Below, one piece after another: positions 33,010 to 45,695 of a stretch of 64,000 nucleotides of DNA; position 1 is the first letter of the stretch, and each line of letters starts with the position of its first letter. Source of the DNA: Pseudalgibacter alginicilyticus (GTDB taxonomy: Bacteria > Bacteroidota > Bacteroidia > Flavobacteriales > Flavobacteriaceae). Under the pieces are notes generated by a model. That model saw only the letters and a program-made list of their open reading frames with translations. It had not been told where the DNA came from and did not search any database. The translations under genes and the position numbers were made by a program. Where the stretch lies: positions 1,302,001 through 1,366,000 of the forward strand of contig NZ_CP012898.1 of the NCBI RefSeq assembly GCF_001310225.1, written 5' to 3'.

Positions 33010-34596
33010 ATGAGTTTTTTAAAAGAAATACAACGCAGACGTACCTTTGGAATCATTTCACACCCCGATGCTGGTAAAACTACTTTAACAGAAAAATTAC
33101 TTCTTTTTGGTGGGGCTATTCAAGAAGCTGGAGCTGTTAAAAGCAATAAAATAAAAAAAGGAGCTACCAGTGACTTTATGGAAATTGAACGCCAACGTGG
33201 AATATCTGTAGCTACCTCTGTTTTAGCATTTGAATATAATGGTATAAAAATTAATATTTTAGATACTCCTGGTCATAAAGATTTTGCTGAAGACACCTTT
33301 AGAACCTTAACCGCTGTAGATAGTGTTATTGTTGTAATTGACGTAGCAAAAGGGGTTGAGGAACAAACCGAAAAACTTGTTGAAGTTTGTAGAATGCGCA
33401 ATATTCCAATGATTGTATTCATTAATAAAATGGATAGAGAAGGAAAAGATGCTTTTGATTTATTAGATGAAATTGAACAAAAATTAGGATTAAAAGTAGT
33501 ACCATTAAGTTTCCCTATTGGTATGGGCTACGATTTTAAAGGTATTTATAACATTTGGGAAAAAAACATCAACCTTTTTAGCGGAGATAGTAGAAGAGAT
33601 ATAGAAGAAACAATAGAGATTTCAGATTTATCATCTTCAAAATTAGATGAATTGGTAGGGGAAAAAGCAGCCAATACTCTAAGAGAAGAAATTGAATTGG
33701 TTGAGGGAATCTACCCAGGTTTTGATAAAGATGACTATTTGAATGGAAACTTACAGCCTGTGTTTTTTGGTTCGGCTTTAAATAACTTTGGAGTAAGAGA
33801 ACTATTAGATTGTTTTGTAGAAATAGCCCCTAAGCCAAGACCTAAGCAAAGTGAAGAGCGTTTGGTAGCGCCTAACGAAGATAAATTCACTGGATTTGTT
33901 TTTAAAATCCATGCCAACATGGATCCTAATCACAGAGATAGGTTAGCATTTATAAAAATTGTTTCTGGAAAATTTGAAAGAAATAAATCTTATCTACATG
34001 TTAGAAATAACAAAAAAATGAAATTTTCGAGTCCCAATGCTTTTTTTGCTGAGAAAAAAGAAATTGTAGATGTTTCCTATCCTGGTGATATTGTAGGCTT
34101 ACATGACACTGGGAATTTTAAAATAGGAGACACATTAACTGAAGGAGAAACTATAAACTATAAAGGTGTTCCAAGCTTTTCTCCAGAGCATTTTAGATAT
34201 ATTAACAATGCCGATCCACTAAAATCTAAACAACTTTTTAAAGGAATTGATCAGTTAATGGATGAAGGTGTTGCCCAATTATTTACTTTGGAACTTAACG
34301 GCAGGAAAGTTATTGGAACTGTTGGTGCTTTACAATACGAAGTTATTCAATACCGCTTGGAACACGAGTACGGCGCTAAATGTACTTACGAGAACTTAAA
34401 TGTATTTAAAGCGTGTTGGGTAGATCCTAAAGGTTCAAAAAGTGAAGAATACAAAGATTTTGTGAGAGTAAAACAACGTTTTTTAGCAAAAGACAAGCAA
34501 AATCAATTGGTATTTTTAGCCGATTCATCTTTTTCATTACAAATGACTCAACAGAAATATCCAAGTGTTAAGTTTCATTTCACCTCTGAATTTTAA
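33010..34596 (+). CDS. prfC: Peptide chain release factor 3
   Basis: Translational GTPase that recycles RF1 and RF2 from the ribosome after peptide release. G1 is [10 protein letters not shown] (17-26), G3 DTPGHKDF and G4 NKMDREGKD; the switch region [15 protein letters not shown] is of RF3 type. Domains II and III follow ([33 protein letters not shown]), the latter typical of RF3. 528 residues. Divergent from idi, ending at a terminator shared with DUF3467. Confidence 0.96.
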   Translation: MSFLKEIQRRRTFGIISHPDAGKTTLTEKLLLFGGAIQEAGAVKSNKIKKGATSDFMEIERQRGISVATSVLAFEYNGIKINILDTPGHKDFAEDTFRTLTAVDSVIVVIDVAKGVEEQTEKLVEVCRMRNIPMIVFINKMDREGKDAFDLLDEIEQKLGLKVVPLSFPIGMGYDFKGIYNIWEKNINLFSGDSRRDIEETIEISDLSSSKLDELVGEKAANTLREEIELVEGIYPGFDKDDYLNGNLQPVFFGSALNNFGVRELLDCFVEIAPKPRPKQSEERLVAPNEDKFTGFVFKIHANMDPNHRDRLAFIKIVSGKFERNKSYLHVRNNKKMKFSSPNAFFAEKKEIVDVSYPGDIVGLHDTGNFKIGDTLTEGETINYKGVPSFSPEHFRYINNADPLKSKQLFKGIDQLMDEGVAQLFTLELNGRKVIGTVGALQYEVIQYRLEHEYGAKCTYENLNVFKACWVDPKGSKSEEYKDFVRVKQRFLAKDKQNQLVFLADSSFSLQMTQQKYPSVKFHFTSEF

Positions 34597-34614
34597 AACA
34601 AAACCATTTGTAAT

Positions 34615-34654
34615 AAAAAAATCCCTTTAGAAATATTTCTAAAGGGATTTTTTT
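34615..34654. terminator. Bidirectional terminator
   Basis: Stem AATCCCTTTAGAAA with TTTCTAAAGGGATT around a 2-nt centre, flanked by A and T runs, between convergent prfC and the DUF3467 gene. Confidence 0.9.
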
Positions 34655-34982
34655 ATGCTTGACCAGTGGGACCAAAATTTAATGGAATTGGAGGCTGTTC
34701 ATAATCTTTAATTTCACCGTGTGCATTTTCAAATCTTGCCACATTATCATGCAAAGCTTTAAGCAATCGCTTCGCATGTTGCGGTGTTAATATAATCCGT
34801 GATTTTACCTTACTTTTAGGAACCCCAGGCATAATATTTACAAAATCTACAACAAACTCAGACACAGAATGATTGATGATAGCTAAGTTTGAATACGTCC
34901 CTTCAGCAACTTTTTCATCCAACTCTATATTAATTTGTCCTTGATTTGGAGCTTGTTTGGGTTTTTCTTTTTCGTCTGCCAT
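34653..34982 (-). CDS. DUF3467 domain protein
   Basis: Soluble 109-residue protein. After a polar N-terminus (KPKQAPNQGQ) come INIELDEKVAEGTYSNLAII, SEFVVDFVNIMPG and LTPQHAKRLLKALHDNVARFE, the hallmark of DUF3467, which is conserved across Bacteroidota. Function is not known. It lies directly downstream of rpoC on the same strand, 128 bp after its stop, and may be reached by read-through of the rpoBC transcript; structured DNA separates them. Confidence 0.88.
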   Translation of the reverse strand: MADEKEKPKQAPNQGQINIELDEKVAEGTYSNLAIINHSVSEFVVDFVNIMPGVPKSKVKSRIILTPQHAKRLLKALHDNVARFENAHGEIKDYEQPPIPLNFGPTGQA

Positions 34983-35045
34983 AATCTTAATAATTTAATT
35001 TAAAAAAGCCTCCAAGTTTTATACATGAAGGCTTTTATTTTATAG

Positions 35046-35065
35046 ATTCCCGCCTTCGCGGGAAT
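35046..35065. repeat. REP-like GC-rich palindrome downstream of rpoC
   Basis: ATTCCCGC and GCGGGAAT flank CTTC, a perfect 8-bp stem that is the most GC-rich spot of the surrounding kilobase. A second imperfect hairpin (CAATCCCAC with GTAGGATTG, 35078-35101) lies between it and the rpoC stop. Without T runs these are not classical terminators; they may be repeat-type 3' stabilisers. Confidence 0.6.
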
Positions 35066-35110
35066 AAATTTGATTAGCAATCCCACTGTACTGTAGGATT
35101 GGAATCTCTT

Positions 35111-38100
35111 CTAATTATAATTTAACTCTTTAGCTTGCATCATTTCATCAAACTCTTCTTTAGAACCTACGATAATATCTGTATATCTACGCATACCTGT
35201 ACCTGCAGGAATTCTATGTCCAACGATAACATTTTCTTTAAGACCTTCTAAATCATCAACTTTACCTGCTACAGCAGCTTCGTTAAGTACTTTAGTTGTT
35301 TCTTGGAAAGATGCCGCCGAAATAAACGATTTAGTCTGTAATGACGCTCTTGTAATCCCTTGTAAGATTGGTGTTGCCGTTGCTGGCATAGCATCTCTTG
35401 CTACTACAAGTTCTTTATCTTCTCTACGCAAAATAGAATTTTCATCACGTAATTCACGAGGTGAAATAATTTGACCTGCTTTTAAATTCGTAGAATCTCC
35501 AGCATCTTCAATTACTTTCATTCCAAAAATGTCATCGTTTTCTTTGATAAAATCATCTTTATGAGCCAATTGATCTTCTAAGAAAATAGTATCTCCAGAA
35601 TCAATAATTCTTACTTTACGCATCATTTGTCTTACAACAACTTCAAAGTGCTTGTCATTAATTTTCACACCCTGTAAACGATATACTTCTTGTACTTCAT
35701 TTACTAAATACTGTTGTACTGCAGAAGGCCCTTTGATATTTAAAATATCATTTGGCGTAATTGAACCATCTGATAAAGGCATCCCTGCTTTAATATAATC
35801 GTTTTCTTGAACTAAAATCTGGCTAGAAAGTTTTACTAAATACTTTTTAACTTCACCTAATTTAGATTCTACTATAATTTCACGGTTACCTCTTTTAATT
35901 TTACCGAAAGAAACAACACCATCAATTTCACTTACAACTGCTGGATTTGAAGGATTACGTGCTTCAAATAATTCTGTTACACGTGGTAAACCTCCTGTAA
36001 TATCACCCGCTTTTGCAGATTTTCGAGGGATTTTAACTAAAATTTTTCCAACCTTAATTTTGTCTCCATCATCAATCATTAAGTGAGCCCCTACTGGTAA
36101 GTTATAAGAACGTATTACTTCTCCTTTAGAATCCTCAATATGAAGTGTAGGAATAAGTTTTTTGTTTCTAGATTCGGAAATCACTTTTTCTTGGAAACCT
36201 GTTTGTTCATCAATTTCTACCTGATAGGTAATACCTTGCTCAATATTTTCATATTTAATCTTACCAGCAAATTCAGAAATAATAACGCCATTATATGGGT
36301 CCCAAGAACAAACAACATCACCTTTAGATAGTTCTTGACCATTCTTAACAGATAATGTAGATCCGTAAGGAATATTATTTGTGCTTAAAGTAATACCTGT
36401 TTTCTTATCAGTTAATTTAAGTTCAGATGTTCTAGAAATAACAATATCAATCTCATTTCCTTCATTATCTTCACCTTTAACCGTTTTTAAGTCTTCAATT
36501 TCAGCTATACCATTAAACTTAACAACTAACTTGTTATCTTCAGAAATATTTCCTGCAATACCACCCACGTGGAATGTACGTAATGTTAACTGTGTTCCTG
36601 GTTCACCGATAGACTGTGCAGCAACAACCCCAACAGCTTCTCCACGTTGTACCATTTTACCAGTTGCTAAATTACGCCCGTAACATTTAGCACAAATACC
36701 ATGTAAAGCTTCGCAAGTTAATGCAGAACGCACTTCAACAGATTCAATTGGAGATTCTTCAATAGCTTTAGCTATTTGATCTTCAATTAATTGACCAGAA
36801 GCGACTAACAACTCATCAGTTAATGGATTATAAACATCATTTAATGATACACGTCCAACAATTCTTTCAGAAAGTTTTTCAACAATTTCATCATTTTTCT
36901 TTAATGGCTCTACTTCTACACCTCTTAATGTACCACAATCTTCAGTATTGATAATAACATCTTGAGAAACATCTACCAGACGACGTGTTAAATAACCTGC
37001 ATCGGCTGTTTTAAGGGCCGTATCCGCAAGACCTTTACGAGCACCGTGCGTAGAGATAAAGTATTCTAAAATTGAAAGACCTTCCTTAAAGTTAGATAGA
37101 ATTGGATTTTCAATAATCTCTCCTCCACCTGCATTCGATTTTTTAGGTTTTGCCATTAATCCACGCATACCTGTAAGCTGACGAATCTGTTCTTTAGATC
37201 CACGAGCTCCAGAATCAAGCATCATAAACACCGAGTTAAATCCTTGTTGGTCTTCACGAATACGTTTCATTGACAATTCAGTCAATTCTGCATTGGTAGA
37301 AGTCCAAATATCAATAACTTGGTTATAACGTTCGTTATTTGTAATAAGCCCCATGTTATAGTTTCCGGTAATACCATCCACTAAACCATTAGCCTTATCA
37401 ATCATGGATTGCTTTTCTGGTGGAATGATAATATCTCCTAAACTAAATGACAATCCACCTTGGAAAGCGAATTTAAATCCTAAAGTTCTAATATTATCTA
37501 AGAAATCAGCCGTTTCTGGAACGGATGTTCTTTTAAGGATTTCACCAATAATATCTCTTAAAGATTTTTTGGTCAATACTTGGTTGATATATCCAGCTGC
37601 TTGAGGCACGTGTTGATTAAACAATACACGCCCAACCGTAGTTTCAATAATCATTGGAGCAAGTTTACCATCTTCATTAATATCAATGGTTCTTACTTTT
37701 ATACCAGCATTCAAATCAACTTGTTGCTCATTGAAAGCAATTTCTACTTCCTCTGGAGAATAAAAAGTTAATCCTTCACCTTTAATTGGTACTTCTGGAG
37801 TTGAAGTACGAAGTTTGGTCATATAATAAAGACCAAGTACCATATCTTGAGAAGGTACCGTTACAGGTGAACCATTAGCTGGATTTAAGATATTATGTGA
37901 TGCCAACATTAATAATTGACATTCCAAAATAGCCTCTGGACCTAATGGTAAATGTACCGCCATTTGATCACCATCAAAATCCGCATTAAATGCCGTACAA
38001 ACCAATGGGTGTAATTGAATAGCTTTCCCCTCAATTAATTTTGGTTGGAATGCTTGGATACCCAATCTGTGTAAAGTAGGCGCACGGTTTAGTAATACTG

Positions 38101-39409
38101 GATGTCCTTTCAGAACATTTTCCAATATATCCCAAACTACAGGCTCTCTTTTATCTATAATTTTCTTTGCAGATTTTACTGTTTTTACAATACCTCTTTC
38201 AATTAATTTTCTAATTACAAAAGGTTTGTATAACTCAGCTGCCATGTTTTTCGGCAGTCCACATTCAAATAATCTTAATTCTGGTCCAACAACAATTACC
38301 GAACGTGCAGAATAATCTACACGTTTACCAAGTAAGTTTTGACGGAAACGTCCTTGCTTACCTTTAAGTGAATCGGATAACGATTTTAATGGTCTATTAG
38401 AATCTGTTTTTACGGCAGACGATTTACGTGTGTTATCAAACAACGAATCTACAGATTCCTGTAGCATACGTTTTTCATTACGTAAAATCACTTCTGGAGC
38501 TTTTATCTCAACCAATCTTTTAAGACGGTTGTTACGGATAATAACTCGACGGTATAAGTCATTTAAATCTGATGTTGCAAAACGACCACCATCCAACGGC
38601 ACTAAGGGACGTAATTCTGGCGGGATAATTGGCACAACTTTCATTATCATCCATTCTGGACGATTTTCTCTGTTGTTATTAGACTCTCTTAGAGCTTCAA
38701 CAACTTGCAAACGTTTTAAAGCTTCTGTTTTACGTTGTTTAGATGTTTCTGTATTTGCTTTATGACGTAATTCGTATGATAAAGATTCTAAATCTATCCT
38801 CGCTAATAAATCAATTAAACATTCAGCTCCCATTTTAGCTAAAAACTTATTAGGATCTGTATCATCTAAATATTGATTATCTTGAGGCAGTGACTCTAAA
38901 ATATTTAAATATTCTTCTTCTGTAAGGAAATCCAATTTTTGTAAAGGCTCTCCTTCTTCATTTTTTGCATTACCAGGCTGAATTACTACGTAACGTTCGT
39001 AGTAAATTATCATATCTAATTTCTTAGATGGTAAACCTAATAAATAACCAATTTTATTTGGTAACGAACGGAAGTACCAGATATGAGCCACAGGAACAAC
39101 AAGGTTGATATGCCCGACTCTATCACGACGTACTTTCTTTTCAGTTACTTCTACACCACAACGGTCACAAACGATTCCTTTGTAGCGAATTCTTTTATAT
39201 TTACCACAAGCACATTCATAATCCTTTACAGGACCAAAAATACGCTCACAGAACAAACCATCTCTTTCTGGTTTGTGAGTTCGATAATTGATAGTTTCTG
39301 GTTTTAAAACCTCACCTCTTGACTCTGCTAAAATAGACTCTGGTGACGCTAAACCAATGGAGATTTTATTAAATCTCTTTACTGTATTCTTATCTTGTTT
39401 TCTTGCCAT
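35111..39409 (-). CDS. rpoC: DNA-directed RNA polymerase subunit beta'
   Basis: Catalytic largest subunit of RNA polymerase, 1432 residues. The start [19 protein letters not shown] is the usual flavobacterial one; an in-frame ATG 48 bp upstream would add residues unlike the family and lies in the spacer. Zinc finger 1 is [32 protein letters not shown] carries the three catalytic Asp. The second zinc cluster is in [16 protein letters not shown]. The trigger loop region is [10 protein letters not shown], with [10 protein letters not shown] after it. It follows rpoB by 82 bp. A long internal segment near residues 1000-1100 is part of the Bacteroidota form. Confidence 0.98.
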   Translation of the reverse strand: MARKQDKNTVKRFNKISIGLASPESILAESRGEVLKPETINYRTHKPERDGLFCERIFGPVKDYECACGKYKRIRYKGIVCDRCGVEVTEKKVRRDRVGHINLVVPVAHIWYFRSLPNKIGYLLGLPSKKLDMIIYYERYVVIQPGNAKNEEGEPLQKLDFLTEEEYLNILESLPQDNQYLDDTDPNKFLAKMGAECLIDLLARIDLESLSYELRHKANTETSKQRKTEALKRLQVVEALRESNNNRENRPEWMIMKVVPIIPPELRPLVPLDGGRFATSDLNDLYRRVIIRNNRLKRLVEIKAPEVILRNEKRMLQESVDSLFDNTRKSSAVKTDSNRPLKSLSDSLKGKQGRFRQNLLGKRVDYSARSVIVVGPELRLFECGLPKNMAAELYKPFVIRKLIERGIVKTVKSAKKIIDKREPVVWDILENVLKGHPVLLNRAPTLHRLGIQAFQPKLIEGKAIQLHPLVCTAFNADFDGDQMAVHLPLGPEAILECQLLMLASHNILNPANGSPVTVPSQDMVLGLYYMTKLRTSTPEVPIKGEGLTFYSPEEVEIAFNEQQVDLNAGIKVRTIDINEDGKLAPMIIETTVGRVLFNQHVPQAAGYINQVLTKKSLRDIIGEILKRTSVPETADFLDNIRTLGFKFAFQGGLSFSLGDIIIPPEKQSMIDKANGLVDGITGNYNMGLITNNERYNQVIDIWTSTNAELTELSMKRIREDQQGFNSVFMMLDSGARGSKEQIRQLTGMRGLMAKPKKSNAGGGEIIENPILSNFKEGLSILEYFISTHGARKGLADTALKTADAGYLTRRLVDVSQDVIINTEDCGTLRGVEVEPLKKNDEIVEKLSERIVGRVSLNDVYNPLTDELLVASGQLIEDQIAKAIEESPIESVEVRSALTCEALHGICAKCYGRNLATGKMVQRGEAVGVVAAQSIGEPGTQLTLRTFHVGGIAGNISEDNKLVVKFNGIAEIEDLKTVKGEDNEGNEIDIVISRTSELKLTDKKTGITLSTNNIPYGSTLSVKNGQELSKGDVVCSWDPYNGVIISEFAGKIKYENIEQGITYQVEIDEQTGFQEKVISESRNKKLIPTLHIEDSKGEVIRSYNLPVGAHLMIDDGDKIKVGKILVKIPRKSAKAGDITGGLPRVTELFEARNPSNPAVVSEIDGVVSFGKIKRGNREIIVESKLGEVKKYLVKLSSQILVQENDYIKAGMPLSDGSITPNDILNIKGPSAVQQYLVNEVQEVYRLQGVKINDKHFEVVVRQMMRKVRIIDSGDTIFLEDQLAHKDDFIKENDDIFGMKVIEDAGDSTNLKAGQIISPRELRDENSILRREDKELVVARDAMPATATPILQGITRASLQTKSFISAASFQETTKVLNEAAVAGKVDDLEGLKENVIVGHRIPAGTGMRRYTDIIVGSKEEFDEMMQAKELNYN

Positions 39410-39491
39410 AATTCGTATAGTGTGCAGTTCGCAGTCTTCAGTCTTCAGTGAACTCAAAAGTTAATTGAAAACTGAGACAACTCACCTAAAA
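39410..39491 (-). other. rpoB-rpoC spacer with short direct repeats
   Basis: The spacer contains CAGTCTTCAGTCTTCAGT (plus strand), a 7-bp unit GTCTTCA repeated in tandem, plus the related GCAGTTCGCAGT. Its composition differs from neighbouring coding DNA. No terminator or promoter is evident, so rpoB and rpoC should stay on one message. Confidence 0.6.
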
Positions 39492-42400
39492 TTATTCCTC
39501 TAATCTAATATCTAATCCTAATCCTTTCAATTCGTGCATAAGTACGTTGAAAGACTCTGGTAATCCAGGTTCTGGCATTGGTTCGCCTTTTACGATTGCT
39601 TCATAAGTTTTAGCTCTACCAATAACATCATCAGATTTAACAGTTAGGATTTCACGTAAGGTACTTGATGCTCCATAAGCTTCAAGTGCCCATACCTCCA
39701 TCTCACCAAAACGTTGACCACCAAACTGGGCTTTACCACCAAGCGGTTGTTGCGTAATTAATGAGTATGGTCCGATAGAACGTGCGTGCATTTTATCGTC
39801 AACCATGTGTCCTAATTTCAGCATATAAATAACACCAACAGTTGCCGGTTGATCAAAACGATTACCAGTACCTCCATCATATAAATATGTATGTCCGTAT
39901 CTTGGAATTCCAGCTTCATCTGTAAACTCGTTAATTTGATCAATTGTAGCACCATCAAAAATAGGTGTTGCATACTTACGGTTTAATTTTTGTCCTGCCC
40001 AACCAAGAACAGTTTCATAAATTTGACCGATATTCATACGAGATGGTACACCAAGTGGATTCAATACAATATCTACAGGTGTTCCGTCTTCTAAGAAAGG
40101 CATATCTTCTTGACGGACAATACGTGCAACAATACCTTTATTACCATGGCGTCCTGCCATTTTATCTCCTACTTTAAGTTTACGCTTTTTAGCAATGTAA
40201 ACTTTTGCTAATTTGATGATGCCTGCTGGCAATTCATCTCCTACTGAAATGGTAAATTTTTCACGACGTAAAGAACCTTGCAAATCGTTTTCCTTAATCT
40301 TATAGTTATGGATTAAATCAGCAACTAAAGTATTGGTGTGTTCATCAGTTGTCCATTTTCCAGATACTAAGTGCGCATAATCATCAACAGCATTTAACAT
40401 TTTAAGTGTGAATTTTTTACCTTTTGGTAATACTTCTTCACCTAAATCATTGAAAATACCCTGAGCCGTTTTTCCATTTACAATATTGAAAAGTTTTTCA
40501 ATTAAAACATCTTTTAAATCATCAAACTTTCTATCGTATTGTGCTTCTAAAGCCAAGATATCATCTTTATCTTGTGCTCTTTTACGCTTATCTTTTACAG
40601 CTCTTGCAAATAATTTCTTTTCAATAACAACACCATGTAATGAAGGCGATGCTTTTAAAGAGGCATCTTTAACATCTCCAGCTTTATCACCAAAAATAGC
40701 ACGTAATAGTTTTTCTTCTGGAGTTGGATCAGATTCTCCTTTAGGAGTAATTTTACCAATTAAAATATCGCCAGGCTTTACTTCTGCTCCTACGCGAATC
40801 ATTCCATGTTCATCTAAATCTTTGGTAGCTTCTTCTGAAACGTTAGGGATATCATTGGTTAACTCTTCATTACCCAACTTAGTGTCTCTTACTTCTAAAG
40901 AATACTCATCAATATGAATTGATGTAAAGATATCTTCACGAACCACTTTTTCAGAAATTACAATAGCATCCTCAAAGTTATACCCTTTCCAAGGCATGAA
41001 AGCTACTTTCATATTTCTTCCTAAAGCAAGCTCTCCTTTTTGAGTTGCATAGCCTTCACATAAAACTTGCCCTTTAGTAACTTTATCTCCTTTAACCACA
41101 ATTGGTTTTAAGTTGATAGAAGTTCCTTGATTTGTTTTTCGGAATTTTACTAATGGATAGGTTTTAATATCGCTATCAAAACTTACTTTAGCTTCATCTT
41201 CAGTACGATCATACTTTATTACAATCTCTTGAGCATCAACATATTGCACAACACCACTTCCTTCGGCATTAATTAACACACGAGAATCTGAAGCTACTTG
41301 ACGTTCTAAACCTGTACCAACAATTGGAGCGTCAACTCTTAATAAAGGTACGGCTTGACGCATCATGTTAGATCCCATCAAGGCTCTATTCGCATCATCA
41401 TGTTCCAAAAATGGAATTAAAGATGCTGAAATAGATGATATTTGATTTGGTGCCACATCAGTATAATGCAGTGCTGCTGGTTCAATTACAGGGAAATCAC
41501 CTTCCATTCTAGCAATTACCTTATCATGTAAAATCTTTCCGTTTTCATCAACCTTAACAGTTGCTTGTGCGATTAATTTTTCTTCTTCTTCTTCGGCACT
41601 TAAGTATGTAGGTGCATTATTAATATCTACAATACCATCAGTAACTTTTCTATATGGGGTTTCAATGAATCCCATAGAATTCACTTTAGCAAAAACTGAA
41701 AGTGAAGAAATTAAACCAATATTTGGCCCTTCTGGAGTTTCAATAGGACAAAGACGACCATAGTGTGTATAATGAACGTCACGTACTTCGAAACCAGCTC
41801 TTTCTCTAGATAAACCACCTGGTCCAAGAGCAGATAAACGACGTTTATGTGTAATTTCTGCTAATGGATTGGTTTGATCCATAAATTGAGATAACTGGTT
41901 TGTCCCGAAGAAAGAGTTAATAACAGAAGATAATGTCTTTGCATTAATCAAATCAATTGGGGTAAAAACCTCGTTATCACGAACGTTCATACGCTCACGA
42001 ATGGTACGCGCCATACGTGCTAAACCAACCCCAAATTGTTGTGATAATTGCTCTCCAACCGTACGTACACGACGGTTTGATAAGTGGTCAATATCATCAA
42101 TCTCTGCTTTTGAGTTGATAAGTTCAATTAAATATTTAATGATAGTAATGATATCTTCTTTAGTAAGCACTTGCTTATCCATTCCAATATCAAGACCTAA
42201 TTTTTTATTCATTCTATAACGACCAACTTCTCCTAAAGAGTAACGTTGATCAGAAAAGAATAATTTATCTATAATCCCACGCGCTGTCTCCTCATCTGGC
42301 GGCTCAGCATTACGTAATTGTCTATATATATGCTCAACAGCTTCTTTTTCAGAATTTGTTGGATCTTTCTGAAGCGTATTATGTATAATTGCATAATCAC

Positions 42401-43304
42401 CTTGTTCAGTACTTTCTTTATGCAAAAGAATCGTCTTAACATCAGCTTCAATAATTTCTTCAATATTATCCTTATCTAAAATAGTATCGCGATCAAGCAC
42501 AATTTCGTTACGTTCTATAGATACCACTTCACCTGTATCTTCATCTACAAAATCCTCATGCCAAGTGTTTAACACACGTGCTGCTAATTTTCTTCCTAAA
42601 TATTTCTTTAGTCCAGATTTTGAAACTTTTACCTCTTCAGCAAGGTCAAAAATCTCTAAAATATCTTTATCACGCTCAAAACCAATGGCACGGAAAAGCG
42701 TAGTAACTGGTAATTTTTTCTTTCTATCAATATAAGCATACATGACTTGATTGATATCAGTAGCAAACTCAATCCAAGAACCTTTAAATGGTATAACTCT
42801 TGCTGAATATAATTTTGTTCCATTTGCATGGAATGATTGACCGAAGAACACTCCAGGTGAACGGTGTAATTGAGATACTACTACACGTTCTGCACCGTTG
42901 ATACAAAATGTACCAGATGGTGTCATATAAGGTATAGTTCCTAAGTACACATCTTGAACAATAGTCTCGAAATCCTCATGTTCAGGGTCTGTACAATATA
43001 ATTTTAACCTTGCTTTTAGCGGAACGCTGTAAGTAAGTCCTCTTTCAATACACTCTTCAATGGCATATCTTGGTGGATCTACAAAGTAATCTAAAAATTC
43101 TAAAACGAATTGATTACGTGAATCTGTGATTGGAAAATTTTCCATGAAGGTATTATAAAGACCTTCGTCACCTCTTTCTTCTGATTTAGTTTCTAATTGG
43201 AAAAAATCCTGGAAGGATTTAATCTGAATATCCAAGAAATCCGGATAATCTGTCTTGTTTACAATAGACGAGAAATTTAATCTTTCAGCTTGTGTTGATA
43301 ACAT
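39492..43304 (-). CDS. rpoB: DNA-directed RNA polymerase subunit beta
   Basis: Second largest RNA polymerase subunit, 1270 residues. The ATG at 43302-43304 is chosen; a TTG codon just before it is less likely. The rifampicin region reads [20 protein letters not shown] and [20 protein letters not shown], with wild-type residues for sensitivity (Ser in LSQF, Asp and His in MDQTN and THKRR). [14 protein letters not shown] and the C-terminal [18 protein letters not shown] are universal RpoB motifs. It lies downstream of rplL with a 190-bp spacer that contains a hairpin. Confidence 0.98.
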   Translation of the reverse strand: MLSTQAERLNFSSIVNKTDYPDFLDIQIKSFQDFFQLETKSEERGDEGLYNTFMENFPITDSRNQFVLEFLDYFVDPPRYAIEECIERGLTYSVPLKARLKLYCTDPEHEDFETIVQDVYLGTIPYMTPSGTFCINGAERVVVSQLHRSPGVFFGQSFHANGTKLYSARVIPFKGSWIEFATDINQVMYAYIDRKKKLPVTTLFRAIGFERDKDILEIFDLAEEVKVSKSGLKKYLGRKLAARVLNTWHEDFVDEDTGEVVSIERNEIVLDRDTILDKDNIEEIIEADVKTILLHKESTEQGDYAIIHNTLQKDPTNSEKEAVEHIYRQLRNAEPPDEETARGIIDKLFFSDQRYSLGEVGRYRMNKKLGLDIGMDKQVLTKEDIITIIKYLIELINSKAEIDDIDHLSNRRVRTVGEQLSQQFGVGLARMARTIRERMNVRDNEVFTPIDLINAKTLSSVINSFFGTNQLSQFMDQTNPLAEITHKRRLSALGPGGLSRERAGFEVRDVHYTHYGRLCPIETPEGPNIGLISSLSVFAKVNSMGFIETPYRKVTDGIVDINNAPTYLSAEEEEEKLIAQATVKVDENGKILHDKVIARMEGDFPVIEPAALHYTDVAPNQISSISASLIPFLEHDDANRALMGSNMMRQAVPLLRVDAPIVGTGLERQVASDSRVLINAEGSGVVQYVDAQEIVIKYDRTEDEAKVSFDSDIKTYPLVKFRKTNQGTSINLKPIVVKGDKVTKGQVLCEGYATQKGELALGRNMKVAFMPWKGYNFEDAIVISEKVVREDIFTSIHIDEYSLEVRDTKLGNEELTNDIPNVSEEATKDLDEHGMIRVGAEVKPGDILIGKITPKGESDPTPEEKLLRAIFGDKAGDVKDASLKASPSLHGVVIEKKLFARAVKDKRKRAQDKDDILALEAQYDRKFDDLKDVLIEKLFNIVNGKTAQGIFNDLGEEVLPKGKKFTLKMLNAVDDYAHLVSGKWTTDEHTNTLVADLIHNYKIKENDLQGSLRREKFTISVGDELPAGIIKLAKVYIAKKRKLKVGDKMAGRHGNKGIVARIVRQEDMPFLEDGTPVDIVLNPLGVPSRMNIGQIYETVLGWAGQKLNRKYATPIFDGATIDQINEFTDEAGIPRYGHTYLYDGGTGNRFDQPATVGVIYMLKLGHMVDDKMHARSIGPYSLITQQPLGGKAQFGGQRFGEMEVWALEAYGASSTLREILTVKSDDVIGRAKTYEAIVKGEPMPEPGLPESFNVLMHELKGLGLDIRLEE

Positions 43305-43438
43305 CAATGGACGGAATTATGATTAAAAAAAATAGTGATAGTGCATTACACACTAATTAAACGGCAAAAAACAATTCAATTATTTTGAGCTGTTTTATAA
43401 TTTTTTTTGGTATAAATACTATTATACGCAAAATGGTC

Positions 43439-43467
43439 TAGGTCTGGTAGCGTTTGCTCCAGACCTA
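43439..43467 (-). promoter_or_regulatory. Hairpin in the rplL-rpoB spacer, possible attenuator or processing site
   Basis: TAGGTCTGG (43439-43447) pairs with CCAGACCTA (43459-43467), and AGC/GCT extends the stem inside the loop. On the minus strand no clean T run follows, so partial termination or RNase III-type cleavage are more likely than full termination. In E. coli the same spacer holds an attenuator and a processing site. Confidence 0.55.
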
Positions 43468-43494
43468 AACCTTTATATTTTAGAGATGGTAAGC

Positions 43495-43869
43495 TTACTT
43501 AAGCTCAACCTCAGCTCCTGCTTCTTCTAATGATGCTTTTAAAGCTTCTGCTTCATCTTTAGAAACAGCTTCTTTGATAGCGCTTGGTGCACCGTCAACT
43601 AATTCTTTAGCTTCTTTCAAGCCTAAACCAGTTAATTCTTTTACTAATTTAACTACTGCTAATTTAGAACCACCAGCTGCTTTTAATATAACATCAAATT
43701 CAGTTTGAGCTTCTTCAGCGTCTCCACCTGCAGCAGGACCAGCAACAGCAACTGCAGCAGCAGCAGCAGGCTCGATACCATACTCATCTTTTAATATAGT
43801 TGCTAACTCATTTACTTCTTTTACAGTAAGGTTAACTAATTGTTCTGCGAAATCTTTTAAATCTGCCAT
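43495..43869 (-). CDS. rplL: 50S ribosomal protein L7/L12 (bL12)
   Basis: Stalk protein that recruits translational GTPases, 124 residues. N-terminal dimerisation helix pair ([20 protein letters not shown]), an Ala- and Gly-rich hinge ([15 protein letters not shown]) and the globular domain ([34 protein letters not shown]) are all normal. It follows rplJ by 65 bp and precedes rpoB. Confidence 0.98.
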   Translation of the reverse strand: MADLKDFAEQLVNLTVKEVNELATILKDEYGIEPAAAAAVAVAGPAAGGDAEEAQTEFDVILKAAGGSKLAVVKLVKELTGLGLKEAKELVDGAPSAIKEAVSKDEAEALKASLEEAGAEVELK

Positions 43870-43934
43870 TTTTCTATCGTTTTAATAAATTTTTAATAAA
43901 TAATATAATGTAATATAGTGCGTACTATCTATTA

Positions 43935-44456
43935 CTATCCTTCTTTTTCGGATAGTGTTTTTAATATTCCAGCTAATTTTCCACCACTTGATTTAAGCGC
44001 TGAAACAACGTTTTTAGCAGGCGATTGTAATAAACCAACAATCTCTCCTAATAACTCTTCTTTAGACTTGATATCAACTAACATGTCTAACTGATCGTCA
44101 CCGATATAAACAGCTTCCTCAATAAAAGCTCCTTTTAATAAAGGTTTTTCAGCTTTTTTACGAAATGTTTTTATCAACTTAGCTGGTACATTACCAGTTT
44201 CAGAATACATTACAGATGTATTCCCTTTTAAAACTGAAGGAAGGTTTCCAAAATCTCTTTCAGATGCTTCCATTGCTTTAGCAAGTAATGTATTCTTAAC
44301 AACTGCCATTTTTACGTTTGCTTTAAAAGCAGCACGACGTAAATCTGAGGTAGTTCCTGCATTTAATCCTGAAATATCTGCTAAATAGATATTTGCATTA
44401 TTGGCTAATTCTGCAGTTAAGTCCTCAATTACTTGTGATTTTTCTTCTCTTGTCAT
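43935..44456 (-). CDS. rplJ: 50S ribosomal protein L10 (uL10)
   Basis: Base of the ribosomal stalk, binding 23S rRNA and the L7/L12 dimers. 173 residues: MTREEKSQVIEDLTAELANN at the start, YLADISGLNAGTTSDLRR and KVKMAVVKNTLLAKA-like VKMAVVKNTLLAKA in the RNA-binding half, and a C-terminal helix (ILKTLSEKEG) for L12 docking. It follows rplA by 19 bp, so the E. coli-type L10 leader is not present here in a separate spacer. Confidence 0.97.
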   Translation of the reverse strand: MTREEKSQVIEDLTAELANNANIYLADISGLNAGTTSDLRRAAFKANVKMAVVKNTLLAKAMEASERDFGNLPSVLKGNTSVMYSETGNVPAKLIKTFRKKAEKPLLKGAFIEEAVYIGDDQLDMLVDIKSKEELLGEIVGLLQSPAKNVVSALKSSGGKLAGILKTLSEKEG

Positions 44457-44475
44457 AATAAAAGTTTTAACTCAA

Positions 44476-45165
44476 TTAACCAATTTTAGGATCAACAGCA
44501 ATACTTGGGCTCATTGTAGATGACATAAATATGCTTTTTACATAAACACCTTTTGCAGTGGTCGGTTTTAGTTTTATTAATGTTGTTAATAATTCATTTG
44601 CATTTCCTGCAATTTTATCAGCACTAAATGATGCTTTACCTATAGCAGCGTGTACAATACCAGTTTTATCAACTTTAAAGTCAATCTTACCAGCTTTTAC
44701 TTCTGTTACTGCTTTTGCAACATCCATAGTTACTGTACCTGTTTTTGGGTTAGGCATTAAACCACGTGGGCCTAATACACGTCCTAAAGGACCTAATTTA
44801 CCCATAACACTTGGCATAGTGATAATTACATCTACATCAGTCCATCCACTCTTGATTTTATCAAGGTATTCATCTAATCCTACGTAATCTGCCCCAGCTT
44901 CTTTAGCTTCTGCTTCTTTGTCTGGTGTTACTAATGCTAATACTTTCATATCTTTACCAGTACCATGTGGCAATGAAACCACTCCTCTTACCATTTGATT
45001 TGCTTTACGAGGATCTACTCCTAAACGCACAGCTATATCAACTGAAGAGTCAAATTTAGTATTGGTAACATCTTTAATCAATGCTGATGCTTCATCAACA
45101 GAATAAAGTTTTCCTTTTTCAATTTTTGCTAAAGCTTCTTTTTGCTTTTTTGTTAATCTTGCCAT
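44476..45165 (-). CDS. rplA: 50S ribosomal protein L1 (uL1)
   Basis: 229-residue protein of the L1 stalk. [20 protein letters not shown] and the signature [20 protein letters not shown] are present, with [10 protein letters not shown] in the RNA-binding loop. 20 bp after rplK. In other bacteria L1 represses translation of its own operon by binding the rplK leader. Confidence 0.98.
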   Translation of the reverse strand: MARLTKKQKEALAKIEKGKLYSVDEASALIKDVTNTKFDSSVDIAVRLGVDPRKANQMVRGVVSLPHGTGKDMKVLALVTPDKEAEAKEAGADYVGLDEYLDKIKSGWTDVDVIITMPSVMGKLGPLGRVLGPRGLMPNPKTGTVTMDVAKAVTEVKAGKIDFKVDKTGIVHAAIGKASFSADKIAGNANELLTTLIKLKPTTAKGVYVKSIFMSSTMSPSIAVDPKIG

Positions 45166-45185
45166 TTTCTAATGTCTTTAATAGA

Positions 45186-45623
45186 TTAATTTGGTGCGTT
45201 TCCAGTTACGGTTATACCCATAGACCTTGCGGTACCAGCTACCATTTTCATAGCAGATTCAATCGTAAATGCATTTAAATCTACCATTTTGTCTTCTGCT
45301 ATCGTTTTAATCTGATCCCATGAAACTTTAGCTACTTTTTTTCGGTTTGGCTCTCCAGATCCCTTTTTCACCTTAGCTGCTTCTAATAACTGAACTGCTG
45401 CTGGTGGTGTTTTGATTACAAAGTCAAATGATTTGTCTTTGTAAACAGATATAACTACAGGTAAAACTTTACCTGGCTTATCTTGAGTTCTGGCATTGAA
45501 TTGCTTACAGAACTCCATGATGTTGACACCTGCAGCTCCTAAAGCGGGTCCAACCGGTGGCGATGGATTCGCAGCACCTCCCCGAACTTGTAACTTAACT
45601 ACTTTACCTAATTCTTTTGCCAT
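45186..45623 (-). CDS. rplK: 50S ribosomal protein L11 (uL11)
   Basis: 145-residue protein of the GTPase-associated centre. [20 protein letters not shown] at the start and [20 protein letters not shown] and [12 protein letters not shown] at the end are standard. It begins 72 bp after nusG. Confidence 0.98.
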   Translation of the reverse strand: MAKELGKVVKLQVRGGAANPSPPVGPALGAAGVNIMEFCKQFNARTQDKPGKVLPVVISVYKDKSFDFVIKTPPAAVQLLEAAKVKKGSGEPNRKKVAKVSWDQIKTIAEDKMVDLNAFTIESAMKMVAGTARSMGITVTGNAPN

Positions 45624-45695
45624 TTTTAATAATTTAATTTTTGATGTTATCTCTCTATTGGAAGCGAAAGACTCATCTATCTTAATGTAACACTA

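Noticed and set aside
36381-36683. Plus-strand frames of up to 143 codons inside rpoC and rpoB (also 38430-38765 and 40486-40917)
   Set aside because: They are antisense to fully conserved RNA polymerase codons and have no promoter or coding character of their own.
45186-45690. L1-type repressor site in the rplK leader
   Set aside because: The 72-bp nusG-rplK spacer shows no clear L1-binding-like stem with the known bulge, so no regulatory site is listed.
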